A DNA stretch of 38,704 bases from an uncultured bacterium (GTDB taxonomy: Bacteria; Dictyoglomota; Dictyoglomia; Dictyoglomales; Dictyoglomaceae), in contig CALHLF010000046.1 in NCBI GenBank assembly GCA_938034905.1, positions 1 through 38,704 on the forward strand, given 5' to 3'. The notes under the pieces were generated by a model. That model was not told the origin of the DNA. It saw only the letters and a list, made by a program, of their open reading frames with translations, and did no database searches. This document shows, piece after piece, positions 24,165 through 32,077 of this stretch (within the stretch, counting starts at the first letter, position 1; every line of letters starts with the position of its first letter). Both the position numbers and the translations under genes were made by a program.

Positions 24165-25425
24165 AAAAGTCTCTTTGTTAAAAGACCATCAGATTATTCC
24201 AGAGGTTAATATACTTATTAAGGATGATATTATCGATTATGTGGGAAGTGAAATTCCAAAGGAATATGATTATGAGATTGATGGAAAGGAAAAATTGGCG
24301 ATGCCGGGATTAGTAAATGCCCATACTCATTTAGCAATGACTTTATTTAGAGGTTTTGCTGATGATTTACCTTTAAGGGAATGGCTGGAAACAAAAATTT
24401 GGCCTCATGAGGCAAAGTTGAGAGAAGAAGATGTTTATTGGGGGAGTCTATTGGGTGCTTTGGAGATGATTAAAGGAGGAACTATTGCCTTTGCAGATAT
24501 GTATTTTTATATGGATAAGGTCGCTGAAGTGGTTGAGGAAAGTGGTCTTAGGGGAAATCTTTCCTGGGGGATGATTGCAACCCTTGGAGATGAGAATAAA
24601 AGCTTAGAAAATAGTTTAAAATTTGCTGAAAGATGGCATAACTCTTGTAATGGAAGAATATTAGTAAGTCTTGCTCCCCACGCTCCTTATACCTGTCCTC
24701 CAAGTTTTTTAGAAAAAGTGATTGACAAGGCAGTTCAATATAATTTAAGTATTCACACTCATCTTTCTGAAACAGAAGAAGAGGTTAGAGAGATAAAAGA
24801 GAAGTATGGAGAGACTCCTGTAAGGTTAATGGATAAGATTGGGCTTTTTAATGTCTCTACCATTTCTGCTCATTGTGTTTTTGTTGATTCAGAGGAGATA
24901 GAAATTTTAGCGAGAAAAAAAGTAGGGGTTGTCCATAATCCTCAAAGTAATCTAAAGCTTGCATCGGGAATTGCTCCTATTAAGGAAATGGTAGATAAAG
25001 GGGTAAAAGTTGGACTTGGAACTGATGGTCCATCAAGTAATAATAATTTAGATATGTGGGAGGAAATCAGACTTTCTGCTATTTTACATAAGGGGTATAA
25101 AAAGGATCCTACTGCTATTCCTGCTTCCTTGGCTTTAGAAATGGCAACAAAAAGGGGAATGGAGATTCTTGGATGGAAAAATTCAGGGATTATAGAGCCA
25201 GGTAAAAAGGCAGATTTGATTTTAGTTGACTTAAAAAAGCCTCATTTTTTCCCAAGATTTAATCTAATATCCCACCTGGTTTATAGTGCTAACTCTTCTG
25301 ATGTGGATACTGTTATTGTTGATGGAAAGATTCTTATGGAAAAAAGAGAAGTGAAGACCTTAGATGAGGAAAAAATTCTTTATGAGACGGAAAAAAGAGC
25401 TTTTTTATTAGTAGAAAAAGAATAG
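24148..25425 (+). CDS. mtaD: 5-methylthioadenosine/S-adenosylhomocysteine deaminase
   Basis: A 425-residue amidohydrolase. It deaminates methylthioadenosine to methylthioinosine and S-adenosylhomocysteine to inosylhomocysteine. The metal-binding HTH is in LVNAHTHLAMTLFRG. The third His is in SIHTHLSETEEEV, with the adjacent catalytic Glu. A further His lies in SAHCVFV and the metal-binding Asp in GTDGPSSNNNLDMWEE. These segments together are diagnostic for the MtaD/SAH deaminase group. It overlaps mtnA. With a phosphorylase that appears to prefer inosine-type bases, it would make the first step of salvage. Confidence 0.95.
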   Translation: MKILIKKVSLLKDHQIIPEVNILIKDDIIDYVGSEIPKEYDYEIDGKEKLAMPGLVNAHTHLAMTLFRGFADDLPLREWLETKIWPHEAKLREEDVYWGSLLGALEMIKGGTIAFADMYFYMDKVAEVVEESGLRGNLSWGMIATLGDENKSLENSLKFAERWHNSCNGRILVSLAPHAPYTCPPSFLEKVIDKAVQYNLSIHTHLSETEEEVREIKEKYGETPVRLMDKIGLFNVSTISAHCVFVDSEEIEILARKKVGVVHNPQSNLKLASGIAPIKEMVDKGVKVGLGTDGPSSNNNLDMWEEIRLSAILHKGYKKDPTAIPASLALEMATKRGMEILGWKNSGIIEPGKKADLILVDLKKPHFFPRFNLISHLVYSANSSDVDTVIVDGKILMEKREVKTLDEEKILYETEKRAFLLVEKE

Positions 25426-25438
25426 GAGGAAATAAATT

Positions 25439-26740
25439 ATGGCTATACCTTGGATATATATTGAAGATATACCCAAAACAAAAAAAGAGGAAATAGAATT
25501 AAGGGGTTGGCTTGCCAATAAAAGATCCAGTGGGAAAATTGTTTTTTTAATAATAAGGGATGGTACAGGATTTATTCAAGGAGTTGCAGATCTAAATAAT
25601 TTTACCCAAGAAGAATTAGAGAAAATAGAGAAAATTCCTTTAGAATCATCAATTATTGTTCAGGGTAAAGTAAGAGAAGAACCTCGAGCCCCAACAGGAT
25701 GGGAAATCTACTTAAGTAAAGTAGAAGTTATTTATATATCTCAAGAATATCCTATCCAGAAAAAAGATCATTCTATAGAGTTTTTAATGGAACATAGACA
25801 TCTTTGGATTAGATCTAGAAAACAGCAAGCAATATTACGAATTAGAAGTGAAATAATAAAAGCAATTAGGGACTTTTTGGACGAGAGGGGTTTTGTCTTA
25901 GTGGATGCCCCAATTTTAACTCCATCCTCTTGTGAAGGGACAACGACCCTTTTTGAATTGGATTATTTTGATCTTGGAAAAGCATATTTATCTCAAAGTG
26001 GACAACTATATATGGAAGCAGCCTGCATGGCATTGGGAAAGGTTTATTGTTTTGGGCCTGCTTTTCGAGCAGAGAAATCAAAGACAAGGAGACATTTAAC
26101 AGAATTTTGGATGGTGGAGCCAGAAATGGCCTATTGGGATTGGCAAGATAATATGAGACTTCAGGAAGAGTTAATAAGTTATGTTGTTCAAAGGATTTTA
26201 GAGAGAAAAAGAAGAGAACTTGAAATTCTTGAAAGAGATATAAAACCATTAGAGGGAATTCTTCCGCCATTTCCAAGAATTACCTATAGAGAAGCTGTTG
26301 AATTGCTGAACAGAAAAGGAATTCCCTTTCAATATGGAGATGATTTTGGTGGAGACGAAGAAACGATAATATCTCAAGAGTTTGATAAGCCAGTTTTTAT
26401 CCATCATTATCCTGCTAAGATAAAACCATTTTATATGCAACCAGATCCTGAAAATCCAGATTTGGTTCTCAACAATGATCTTTTGGCTCCCGAAGGATAT
26501 GGAGAAATAATTGGAGGAAGCCAGAGAATTCATGATTTAAATCTTTTAGAAGAAAAAATCAAGGAGAATAATTTACCCCGAGAGGCTTTTGAGTGGTACA
26601 TTGATTTAAGAAGATATGGCTCGGTTCCCCATTCAGGATTTGGACTGGGAATAGAAAGGACCACTGCTTGGATTTGTGGATTGAAACATGTAAGAGAGGC
26701 AATACCTTTCCCAAGACAGATTTATAGGATATATCCTTAA
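25439..26740 (+). CDS. asnS: Asparaginyl-tRNA synthetase
   Basis: A 433-residue class IIb aminoacyl-tRNA synthetase. The N-terminal OB-fold anticodon domain (ELRGWLANKRSSGKIVFLIIRDG) is followed by the catalytic domain. Motif 2 reads FRAEKSKTRRHLTEFWMVEPEM, where the EFWMVEPE form points to AsnRS rather than AspRS. Motif 3 is GFGLGIERTTAWICG. The length matches AsnRS and there is no GAD insertion as in bacterial AspRS. A good GGAGG lies before the ATG, 13 bases after mtaD. It is the last gene of the long plus-strand run. Confidence 0.92.
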   Translation: MAIPWIYIEDIPKTKKEEIELRGWLANKRSSGKIVFLIIRDGTGFIQGVADLNNFTQEELEKIEKIPLESSIIVQGKVREEPRAPTGWEIYLSKVEVIYISQEYPIQKKDHSIEFLMEHRHLWIRSRKQQAILRIRSEIIKAIRDFLDERGFVLVDAPILTPSSCEGTTTLFELDYFDLGKAYLSQSGQLYMEAACMALGKVYCFGPAFRAEKSKTRRHLTEFWMVEPEMAYWDWQDNMRLQEELISYVVQRILERKRRELEILERDIKPLEGILPPFPRITYREAVELLNRKGIPFQYGDDFGGDEETIISQEFDKPVFIHHYPAKIKPFYMQPDPENPDLVLNNDLLAPEGYGEIIGGSQRIHDLNLLEEKIKENNLPREAFEWYIDLRRYGSVPHSGFGLGIERTTAWICGLKHVREAIPFPRQIYRIYP

Positions 26741-26765
26741 AATTATTTTTATTCTTATTAAAATC

Positions 26766-26794
26766 TTGATTTTTTACCTTTATTATTTTAAACT
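26766..26794 (+). promoter_or_regulatory. Possible promoter of the hydrogenase operon
   Basis: TTGATT (26766-26771), a 17-base spacer and TAAACT (26789-26794), each matching four of six consensus bases. The leader to the hypA ATG would be short. I see no NikR-like operator here. Confidence 0.35.
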
Positions 26795-26812
26795 AATTAA
26801 GGTTTTCTAAAT

Positions 26813-27211
26813 ATGCATGAGTGGGCATTAGCAGAAGCAATTGTAAATTCTGTTATAAAGGAAGCTCAGGATAAAAATCTGAGAAAGGTAGATTTATTAT
26901 CTATAAAAGTAGGAGAAATACAACAAATCGATTTAGAGGTTTTTGATTTTGCTTTGAAGGAATTATCCAAGGATACAATTCTTGATGGTGCAAAGGTAAA
27001 ATACAAGGATTATCCTGCTATTTTATTCTGCAATGTTTGTGGTAATGAATGGAGTTATAGGGAAAGTTTCGAGAAATTAAAAGATGAGGAGAAAGAGGCT
27101 ATCCACTTTATTCCAGAAACAATTCATGTTTATATTCGATGTCCAAAATGTAAAAGTGTAGATTTTGAAATCAAAGAAGGAAGAGGAATATGGATTGAGG
27201 AAATATTATGA
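26813..27211 (+). CDS. hypA: Hydrogenase nickel metallochaperone HypA (archaeal type)
   Basis: A 132-residue HypA that brings nickel to the hydrogenase large subunit. The nickel site is the N-terminal MHEW (His2, Glu3). The zinc site has C73, C76 and C110, C113 (CNVC, CPKC). The 33 residues between the two CxxC motifs are far more than in E. coli HypA and match the layout of archaeal (Thermococcus) HypA. The following gene encodes a Mrp-type ATPase, as in those archaea, rather than the GTPase HypB. It overlaps that gene by four bases. It starts the hydrogenase operon; a short weak AAGG site precedes the ATG. Confidence 0.93.
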   Translation: MHEWALAEAIVNSVIKEAQDKNLRKVDLLSIKVGEIQQIDLEVFDFALKELSKDTILDGAKVKYKDYPAILFCNVCGNEWSYRESFEKLKDEEKEAIHFIPETIHVYIRCPKCKSVDFEIKEGRGIWIEEIL

Positions 27212-27939
27212 ATTTAATTGATCCCAGAATTTGTGCTATTAATGAGAGAATAAAAAATATAAAAAGAATATGGGTAGTTGGTAGTGGGAAAGGAGGTGTT
27301 GGGAAGAGCACTTTATCTGCTTTTATTTCTCTTATCTTAAATAAAAAAGGATATAAGGTGGGGCTTTTAGATTTAGATTTTTATGGTCCCTCTTCTCATA
27401 TTATATTAGGTGTGAAAGATTCAAAGCCTGAAGAAGAATATGGAATAAAACCCATAAATGTTGATGGAATAGAATTTATGTCCATTATATATTTTACTGA
27501 GAATAAACCATTATTAATGAGGGGAAAAGATGCTTCAGAAGCTCTCATAGAGATTTTAACTATAACCCGTTGGGGTAATTTGGATTTTTTAATCATTGAT
27601 ATGCCCCCTGGAATGGGGGAAATTTTGTTAGATATGATAAGATTTGTAGCAAATATAGAATTTTTAATTATTTCTAACTCTTCAATAATATCTATGGGGA
27701 CTGTGGAGAAATTAGTAAAATTTTTAAAAGATCAAAACTTTTTTATATTAGGGCTTATCGAAAATATGAAATTTTCTTCTTCAGATTTTGTCCAGAATAG
27801 ATGTAGTGAGCTTGGAGTTAAATATTTAGGAGAAATTTCCTTCCATTCAGAATTGGAAGGTTTTTATGGTAGTCCTCAAAGTCTTTTAAGTTCTAAAATT
27901 TCTAAAGAACTTGATAATATTCTTTCCCTTCTTACATGA
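27208..27939 (+). CDS. Mrp/MinD-type ATPase, probable HypB functional counterpart
   Basis: A 243-residue deviant-Walker ATPase. GSGKGGVGKST (about residues 25-35) is the P-loop with the signature lysine, LLDLDFYGPSSH follows, and the second Walker-type motif is LDFLIIDMPPGMGE. In Thermococcus an ATPase of this type, called HypB there, partners with HypA for nickel insertion. The four-base overlap with hypA and the following hydrogenase genes point to the same job here. The GTPase HypB with its His-rich nickel store is absent from the window. It could instead be a general Mrp iron-sulfur carrier, but the location argues against that. Confidence 0.82.
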   Translation: MNLIDPRICAINERIKNIKRIWVVGSGKGGVGKSTLSAFISLILNKKGYKVGLLDLDFYGPSSHIILGVKDSKPEEEYGIKPINVDGIEFMSIIYFTENKPLLMRGKDASEALIEILTITRWGNLDFLIIDMPPGMGEILLDMIRFVANIEFLIISNSSIISMGTVEKLVKFLKDQNFFILGLIENMKFSSSDFVQNRCSELGVKYLGEISFHSELEGFYGSPQSLLSSKISKELDNILSLLT

Positions 27940-27965
27940 AAAAATTTTAAAAGAGAGGGTGAACT

Positions 27966-29645
27966 ATGGAAAAAATCAGGATTAGAGTTAATGGTAACGA
28001 GGTGGAGGTATCTCCAGACAAGACAGTTCTCCAGGTTCTGAAGGAATTAGGGATTCATGTACCTGTACTCTGCCATTACGAGCCTCTTATGCCTCAGGGA
28101 TCTTGCAGAATTTGTGTAATAGAGGATAGAGGGGTATTAAAAACTGCTTGTACAACTCCTGTGGAACCCAATATGGATATAAAAACTGATACACCAAGTG
28201 TTATTAATTCAAGAAAGTTAGTATTAAAGCTACTCTTTTCAGAAAGAAACCATTATTGCATGTATTGCGAAGTAACAGGAGAATGTGAACTACAGGATTT
28301 AGGCTACGAATTTGGCTTGGATCATTTTGAATTTCCTACTTATGAAAGAAGATTCCCTGTAGATAATTCCCATGATTTCATAATGATAGATCATAATCGC
28401 TGTGTACTTTGTAGAAGATGCGTAAGGGCTTGTTCAGAGATTGCAGGACATTATGTTCTTGGAGAAATGGAAAGAGGAATTGATACTATGATTATTGCAG
28501 ATATGAATTTGCCTCTTGGAAGTTCCTCTTGTGTGTCCTGTGGTCTATGTGCCCAAGTATGTCCCACAGGAACAATTATAGATAAAAGAGCCTCTTATCT
28601 TGGAAGAGAACTACAATCGGATATAATTTATTCTAATTGTGATTTATGTCCTGTGGGATGTGGGTTAGAGATTTACAAGAAGAAGGGAGCTAATTTTATA
28701 ATAAAGATATATGGAGACTGGAATTCGGATGTTTCTTATGGGGTGCTATGTAAAGTTGGAAGATTTTTGTCTTTATATGATAATAAAGAGAGGGTAAAAG
28801 GGATAAGATTAAAAGACGAATTTGGATATAGAAGAATTCATGAGGACGATCTACTATCCCTAATAAAATCTAAATTGAATAATGCAATAGCATATGTAGA
28901 TGGCTCTCTTTTTAATGAAGAACTGGAACTTATAAGAGAACTATTTAAAGATAAAGTTTATTCTATATATCCTACGGAATCACCTATTCCCACAAATATT
29001 AATTTAAAAGACTTAGATAATGGAAGTTTCTTTGTAGTTATTGGGGTGGATTTGAATAGGGAATATGGTACTGTGGGATCTTTTGTCAAAAGGAATGTTA
29101 TAGGTAAGAAGGCAAAACTTATGGTTGTGGATAAGGGATTCAATAGTCTTGCAAAGATAGCAGATTATGTTTTTAACATAAAGGATCTCGGTTTGGCTTT
29201 GGATATATTGAAGAAGGAAAAGGAGATTATTGTTATTTATAAATCCCTCTCTAAGGATGAAGGGAAAATATTAGAATCTCTATCCAATGCTAGATTCTTA
29301 CATCTTCCCTTAGAGACTAATACCGTAGGATTACAAAAACTTAGAATTAAGCATGATAAAGTGTCAGCAGAGAATGTTTTTATATTTGGTAGAAATTTAG
29401 AGGGTATAAGAGATTTACCAATAGAAAATTCATTTACTTTGATCTTTACCCCATATGAAAATAATCAGCTTTATAAAGGAGATGTCATTGTAGGTGTAAA
29501 TGATGGTTTTGAAAGGGAAGGAACCTTCTATAATTTGGAAGGTAAGAAACTAAGGAAAGAAAAAGTCTTAAAACCAGCCTATGATGTAATTGATTTAAAA
29601 ACTTTTCTTTCTTATGTTTTAGGCAAAACTGAAAAAGTATCCTAA
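27966..29645 (+). CDS. HoxU/NuoG-like iron-sulfur subunit of a [NiFe] hydrogenase
   Basis: A 559-residue electron-transfer subunit. The N-terminal ferredoxin-like domain has C36, C47, C50, C62 for a [2Fe-2S] cluster. H96, C98, C101, C107 is the His-ligated cluster motif. C146/C149/C152/C156 and C189/C192/C195/C199 hold two [4Fe-4S] clusters, and C225/C228/C232 begins a further cluster site. The C-terminal half of about 310 residues resembles a shortened molybdopterin-oxidoreductase-type domain as in NuoG. HoxU alone is about 240 residues, so this is a longer NuoG-like form. It lies just before hoxY and hoxH. The flavin-bearing HoxF partner is not in the window. Confidence 0.85.
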   Translation: MEKIRIRVNGNEVEVSPDKTVLQVLKELGIHVPVLCHYEPLMPQGSCRICVIEDRGVLKTACTTPVEPNMDIKTDTPSVINSRKLVLKLLFSERNHYCMYCEVTGECELQDLGYEFGLDHFEFPTYERRFPVDNSHDFIMIDHNRCVLCRRCVRACSEIAGHYVLGEMERGIDTMIIADMNLPLGSSSCVSCGLCAQVCPTGTIIDKRASYLGRELQSDIIYSNCDLCPVGCGLEIYKKKGANFIIKIYGDWNSDVSYGVLCKVGRFLSLYDNKERVKGIRLKDEFGYRRIHEDDLLSLIKSKLNNAIAYVDGSLFNEELELIRELFKDKVYSIYPTESPIPTNINLKDLDNGSFFVVIGVDLNREYGTVGSFVKRNVIGKKAKLMVVDKGFNSLAKIADYVFNIKDLGLALDILKKEKEIIVIYKSLSKDEGKILESLSNARFLHLPLETNTVGLQKLRIKHDKVSAENVFIFGRNLEGIRDLPIENSFTLIFTPYENNQLYKGDVIVGVNDGFEREGTFYNLEGKKLRKEKVLKPAYDVIDLKTFLSYVLGKTEKVS

Positions 29646-29663
29646 TTTGAGAGGTGGAAAAAT

Positions 29664-30206
29664 ATGGGAAAGATAAAGGTTGCTTCAATTTGGTGCGAAG
29701 GATGTTCCGGATGCCATATGTCCTTTCTTGATATGGATGAAAGATTGGTAGAACTTATCAATAAGGGATTGGAAATAAATGCTACTCCAATTACAGATTT
29801 AAAGGTTCCTGATGAAGATACAGATGTAGGTATTATAGAGGGAGCAGTTGCAACTAATCACCATGAAGAAGAAGTAAAGATGATGAGGGAAAGATGCAAA
29901 TTTATTGTAGCTCTTGGAGATTGTGCAGTTTTTGGTGGTATCCCCACTATGAGGAATTACTTCTCAAAAGAGGAATTATTGGAAAGGGGATATATTACTA
30001 CTGAGAGTACTGTGGAGGGTAAAATTCCAACCTCAGAAGAGATTGGAAAACATTTACCAAAAACGAAGGCTGTTAATGAGGTAATAAAGGTAGATTTTTA
30101 TATTCCAGGATGTCCTCCATCTGCTGATGCAATATACTATGTTTTAAGAGAAGTATTAGAAGGTAGAGTACCTAAATTAGAAGGCGAACTTCTTAAGTAT
30201 GAATAA
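29664..30206 (+). CDS. hoxY: [NiFe] hydrogenase small subunit, HoxY-type
   Basis: A 180-residue small subunit of a cytoplasmic group 3 hydrogenase. WCEGCSGCHMSF near residue 10 gives the first cysteines of the proximal [4Fe-4S] cluster; LGDCAVFGG and PGCPPSAD supply the others. There is no Tat signal, so it works in the cytoplasm. It passes electrons from the active site in HoxH to the HoxU-like subunit encoded just before. It lacks the medial and distal cluster domains of respiratory small subunits, as expected for HoxY. GAGAGGTGG precedes the ATG. Confidence 0.93.
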   Translation: MGKIKVASIWCEGCSGCHMSFLDMDERLVELINKGLEINATPITDLKVPDEDTDVGIIEGAVATNHHEEEVKMMRERCKFIVALGDCAVFGGIPTMRNYFSKEELLERGYITTESTVEGKIPTSEEIGKHLPKTKAVNEVIKVDFYIPGCPPSADAIYYVLREVLEGRVPKLEGELLKYE

Positions 30207-30218
30207 GGGGTGAGAGTT

Positions 30219-31643
30219 ATGGAGAAAAAGATTACTATAAGTCCAATTACAAGAATAGAAGGACATGCAAGGGTGACCATACATTTAGATGATAATGGAA
30301 AAGTAGAAAAAGCGTTCTTCCATGTAGACCAATTTAGAGGATTTGAGAAATTTTCTGAAGGAAGACATTTTTCTGAGATGCCTGTTATTACAGAGAGAAT
30401 ATGTGGTATCTGTCCCATAAGCCATCATCTTGCCTCTGCGAAGGCTTGTGATGAAATTATTGGGATAGAGATACCAAAAACAGCAAAACTTTTAAGGGAA
30501 CTTATTCATATGGGGCAAATTATACAGTCTCATTCAATGCACTTTTTTGAATTGGCAGGGCCCGATTTACTTTTAGGCTGGGATGCAGATCCAAGAATTA
30601 GAAATGTTGTAGGTCTTATACAAGAAAATCCTGAATTAGCCTTAAAAGCTGTAAGACTTAGAAAATTTGGCCAAAGGATTATTGAACTTGTAGCAGGAAG
30701 AAGAATACATCCTTCTTTTGCAATACCAGGTGGAGTAAATAGTTCTCTGTCTCCTTCTGCAAGGGATGAAATTCTAAAGGGTATTGATGAAATGATATCT
30801 TACATTCAAGAGGGAATAAAGCTTGCAGAAGAGTTCATAGATAAAAACAAGGAAGAATGTGGGAAATTTGCATCTTTTTCTACAGGATATTTAGGGCTTG
30901 TAAAGGATGATGGATCTTTGGAACTTTATGATGGAAAATTAAGATTTATGGATAAAGAGGGAAATATAGTAAGGGAATTTAGACCTCAATATTATTTAAG
31001 ATATATAGGGGAAAGGGTTGAGGATTGGAGCTACCTAAAATTCCCATATTATAAACCCTTTGGATATCCAGAAGGAGTTTATAGGGTAGGTCCTTTAGCA
31101 AGATTAAATATAGCAGACAAGATAAGTACACCTATTGCTAATAATGAATTTAAAAAGTTTAAATCTATCAGGAATGGAAAACCTGTAGAAGGATCTCTTT
31201 ATTATCACTATGCAAGATTAATTGAAACAATTTATGCGTTAGAAAGAGCAAGAGAAATCTTAGAAGATCCTGAAGCTATGAGTCAAGATGTGTTGAGACT
31301 TGGCGAAGTAAAAAATAAAGAAGGTATTGGTGTAATTGAGGCACCACGGGGTACTCTAATTCATCACTATTGGGTAGATGAAAAGGGAACAATAGAAAAA
31401 GTAAATTTAATAGTTTCTACAGGTCATAATAATTGGGCGATGAGTAAAGCAGTAGAACAGGTTGCAAAGGCTTATGTAGATGGTAAAAATTTGAAAGAGG
31501 GTATGTTAAATAGAGTAGAAGGAGCTATAAGATGTTATGATCCTTGTCTTTCCTGTTCCACCCACGCTATAGGGAAAATGCCATTAATTATAGAATTATA
31601 TGATAAAGATGGTAATTTAATTAGTGGTTTAAAAAGAGATTGA
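30219..31643 (+). CDS. hoxH: [NiFe] hydrogenase large subunit, HoxH-type
   Basis: About 474 residues from the ATG at 30219, chosen because AAGGGG lies eight bases upstream; a GTG at 30210 is possible. The nickel-iron site is bound by C62 and C65 in RICGICPISHH and by C443 and C446 in DPCLSCSTH. A 25-residue C-terminal tail after H449 (AIGKMPLIIELY...) should be cut off by the protease encoded next. SPITRIEGHARV at the start is a family signature. The operon context (hoxU-like, hoxY, protease, hypF) fits a bidirectional cytoplasmic hydrogenase of group 3. The electron partner cannot be fixed without the flavin subunit. Confidence 0.95.
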   Translation: MEKKITISPITRIEGHARVTIHLDDNGKVEKAFFHVDQFRGFEKFSEGRHFSEMPVITERICGICPISHHLASAKACDEIIGIEIPKTAKLLRELIHMGQIIQSHSMHFFELAGPDLLLGWDADPRIRNVVGLIQENPELALKAVRLRKFGQRIIELVAGRRIHPSFAIPGGVNSSLSPSARDEILKGIDEMISYIQEGIKLAEEFIDKNKEECGKFASFSTGYLGLVKDDGSLELYDGKLRFMDKEGNIVREFRPQYYLRYIGERVEDWSYLKFPYYKPFGYPEGVYRVGPLARLNIADKISTPIANNEFKKFKSIRNGKPVEGSLYYHYARLIETIYALERAREILEDPEAMSQDVLRLGEVKNKEGIGVIEAPRGTLIHHYWVDEKGTIEKVNLIVSTGHNNWAMSKAVEQVAKAYVDGKNLKEGMLNRVEGAIRCYDPCLSCSTHAIGKMPLIIELYDKDGNLISGLKRD

Positions 31644-32077
31644 GAAAAATACTTTTAATTGGATTTGGAAATGAATATAGAAGAGATGATGGATTAGGAA
31701 TAAAGCTCCTGGACCTAATAAATGGAGATATTGAAAAGATAAAGGTTCAGGAGCTTACTTTTGATGTAGCTGAAGTTTTAAAAGACTACGATGTAGTAAT
31801 TTTTATTGATGCTTCCATAGATGGGGAGGAAGTTATTATTAGAAAAATAGAAGAAAAAAAGATTTTTTCTCCTTTTACTCATCATACATCCTGTGAAGAG
31901 CTCCTATCTTGGACAAGAACTCTTTATGGAAAAAACCCAGATTTTTATTTATTATCCCTTAGAGGATATGATTTTGATTTTGGGGAGGAACTTTCAGAAA
32001 AAGCAAAGGAAAATCTTAAAAAGGGATTAGATTTCTTAGAGAAGTTTTTAGAAAATATTCATGCACAAGACATATAA
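31640..32077 (+). CDS. Hydrogenase maturation protease (HybD/HoxW family)
   Basis: A 145-residue peptidase of family M52. It removes the C-terminal tail of the large subunit once nickel is inserted. GFGNEYRRDDGLG holds the first metal ligand (D16). D57 in FIDAS and a His of the THHTS segment (H81 or H82) complete the nickel-sensing site. The TTG start at 31640 overlaps the hoxH stop, so the protease is made with its substrate. It overlaps hypF by 17 bases. The symbol hoxW would be natural by context, but the sequence alone gives only the family. Confidence 0.9.
   Translation: MRKILLIGFGNEYRRDDGLGIKLLDLINGDIEKIKVQELTFDVAEVLKDYDVVIFIDASIDGEEVIIRKIEEKKIFSPFTHHTSCEELLSWTRTLYGKNPDFYLLSLRGYDFDFGEELSEKAKENLKKGLDFLEKFLENIHAQDI

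Noticed and set aside
25866-26533. Long antisense open frames within asnS
   Set aside because: They have no ribosome sites or family features and lie fully opposite a clear AsnRS; they are shadows of its codon usage.
26741-26812. NikR operator ahead of the hydrogenase operon
   Set aside because: I looked for a spaced inverted repeat of the GTATGA/TCATAC type and did not find one.
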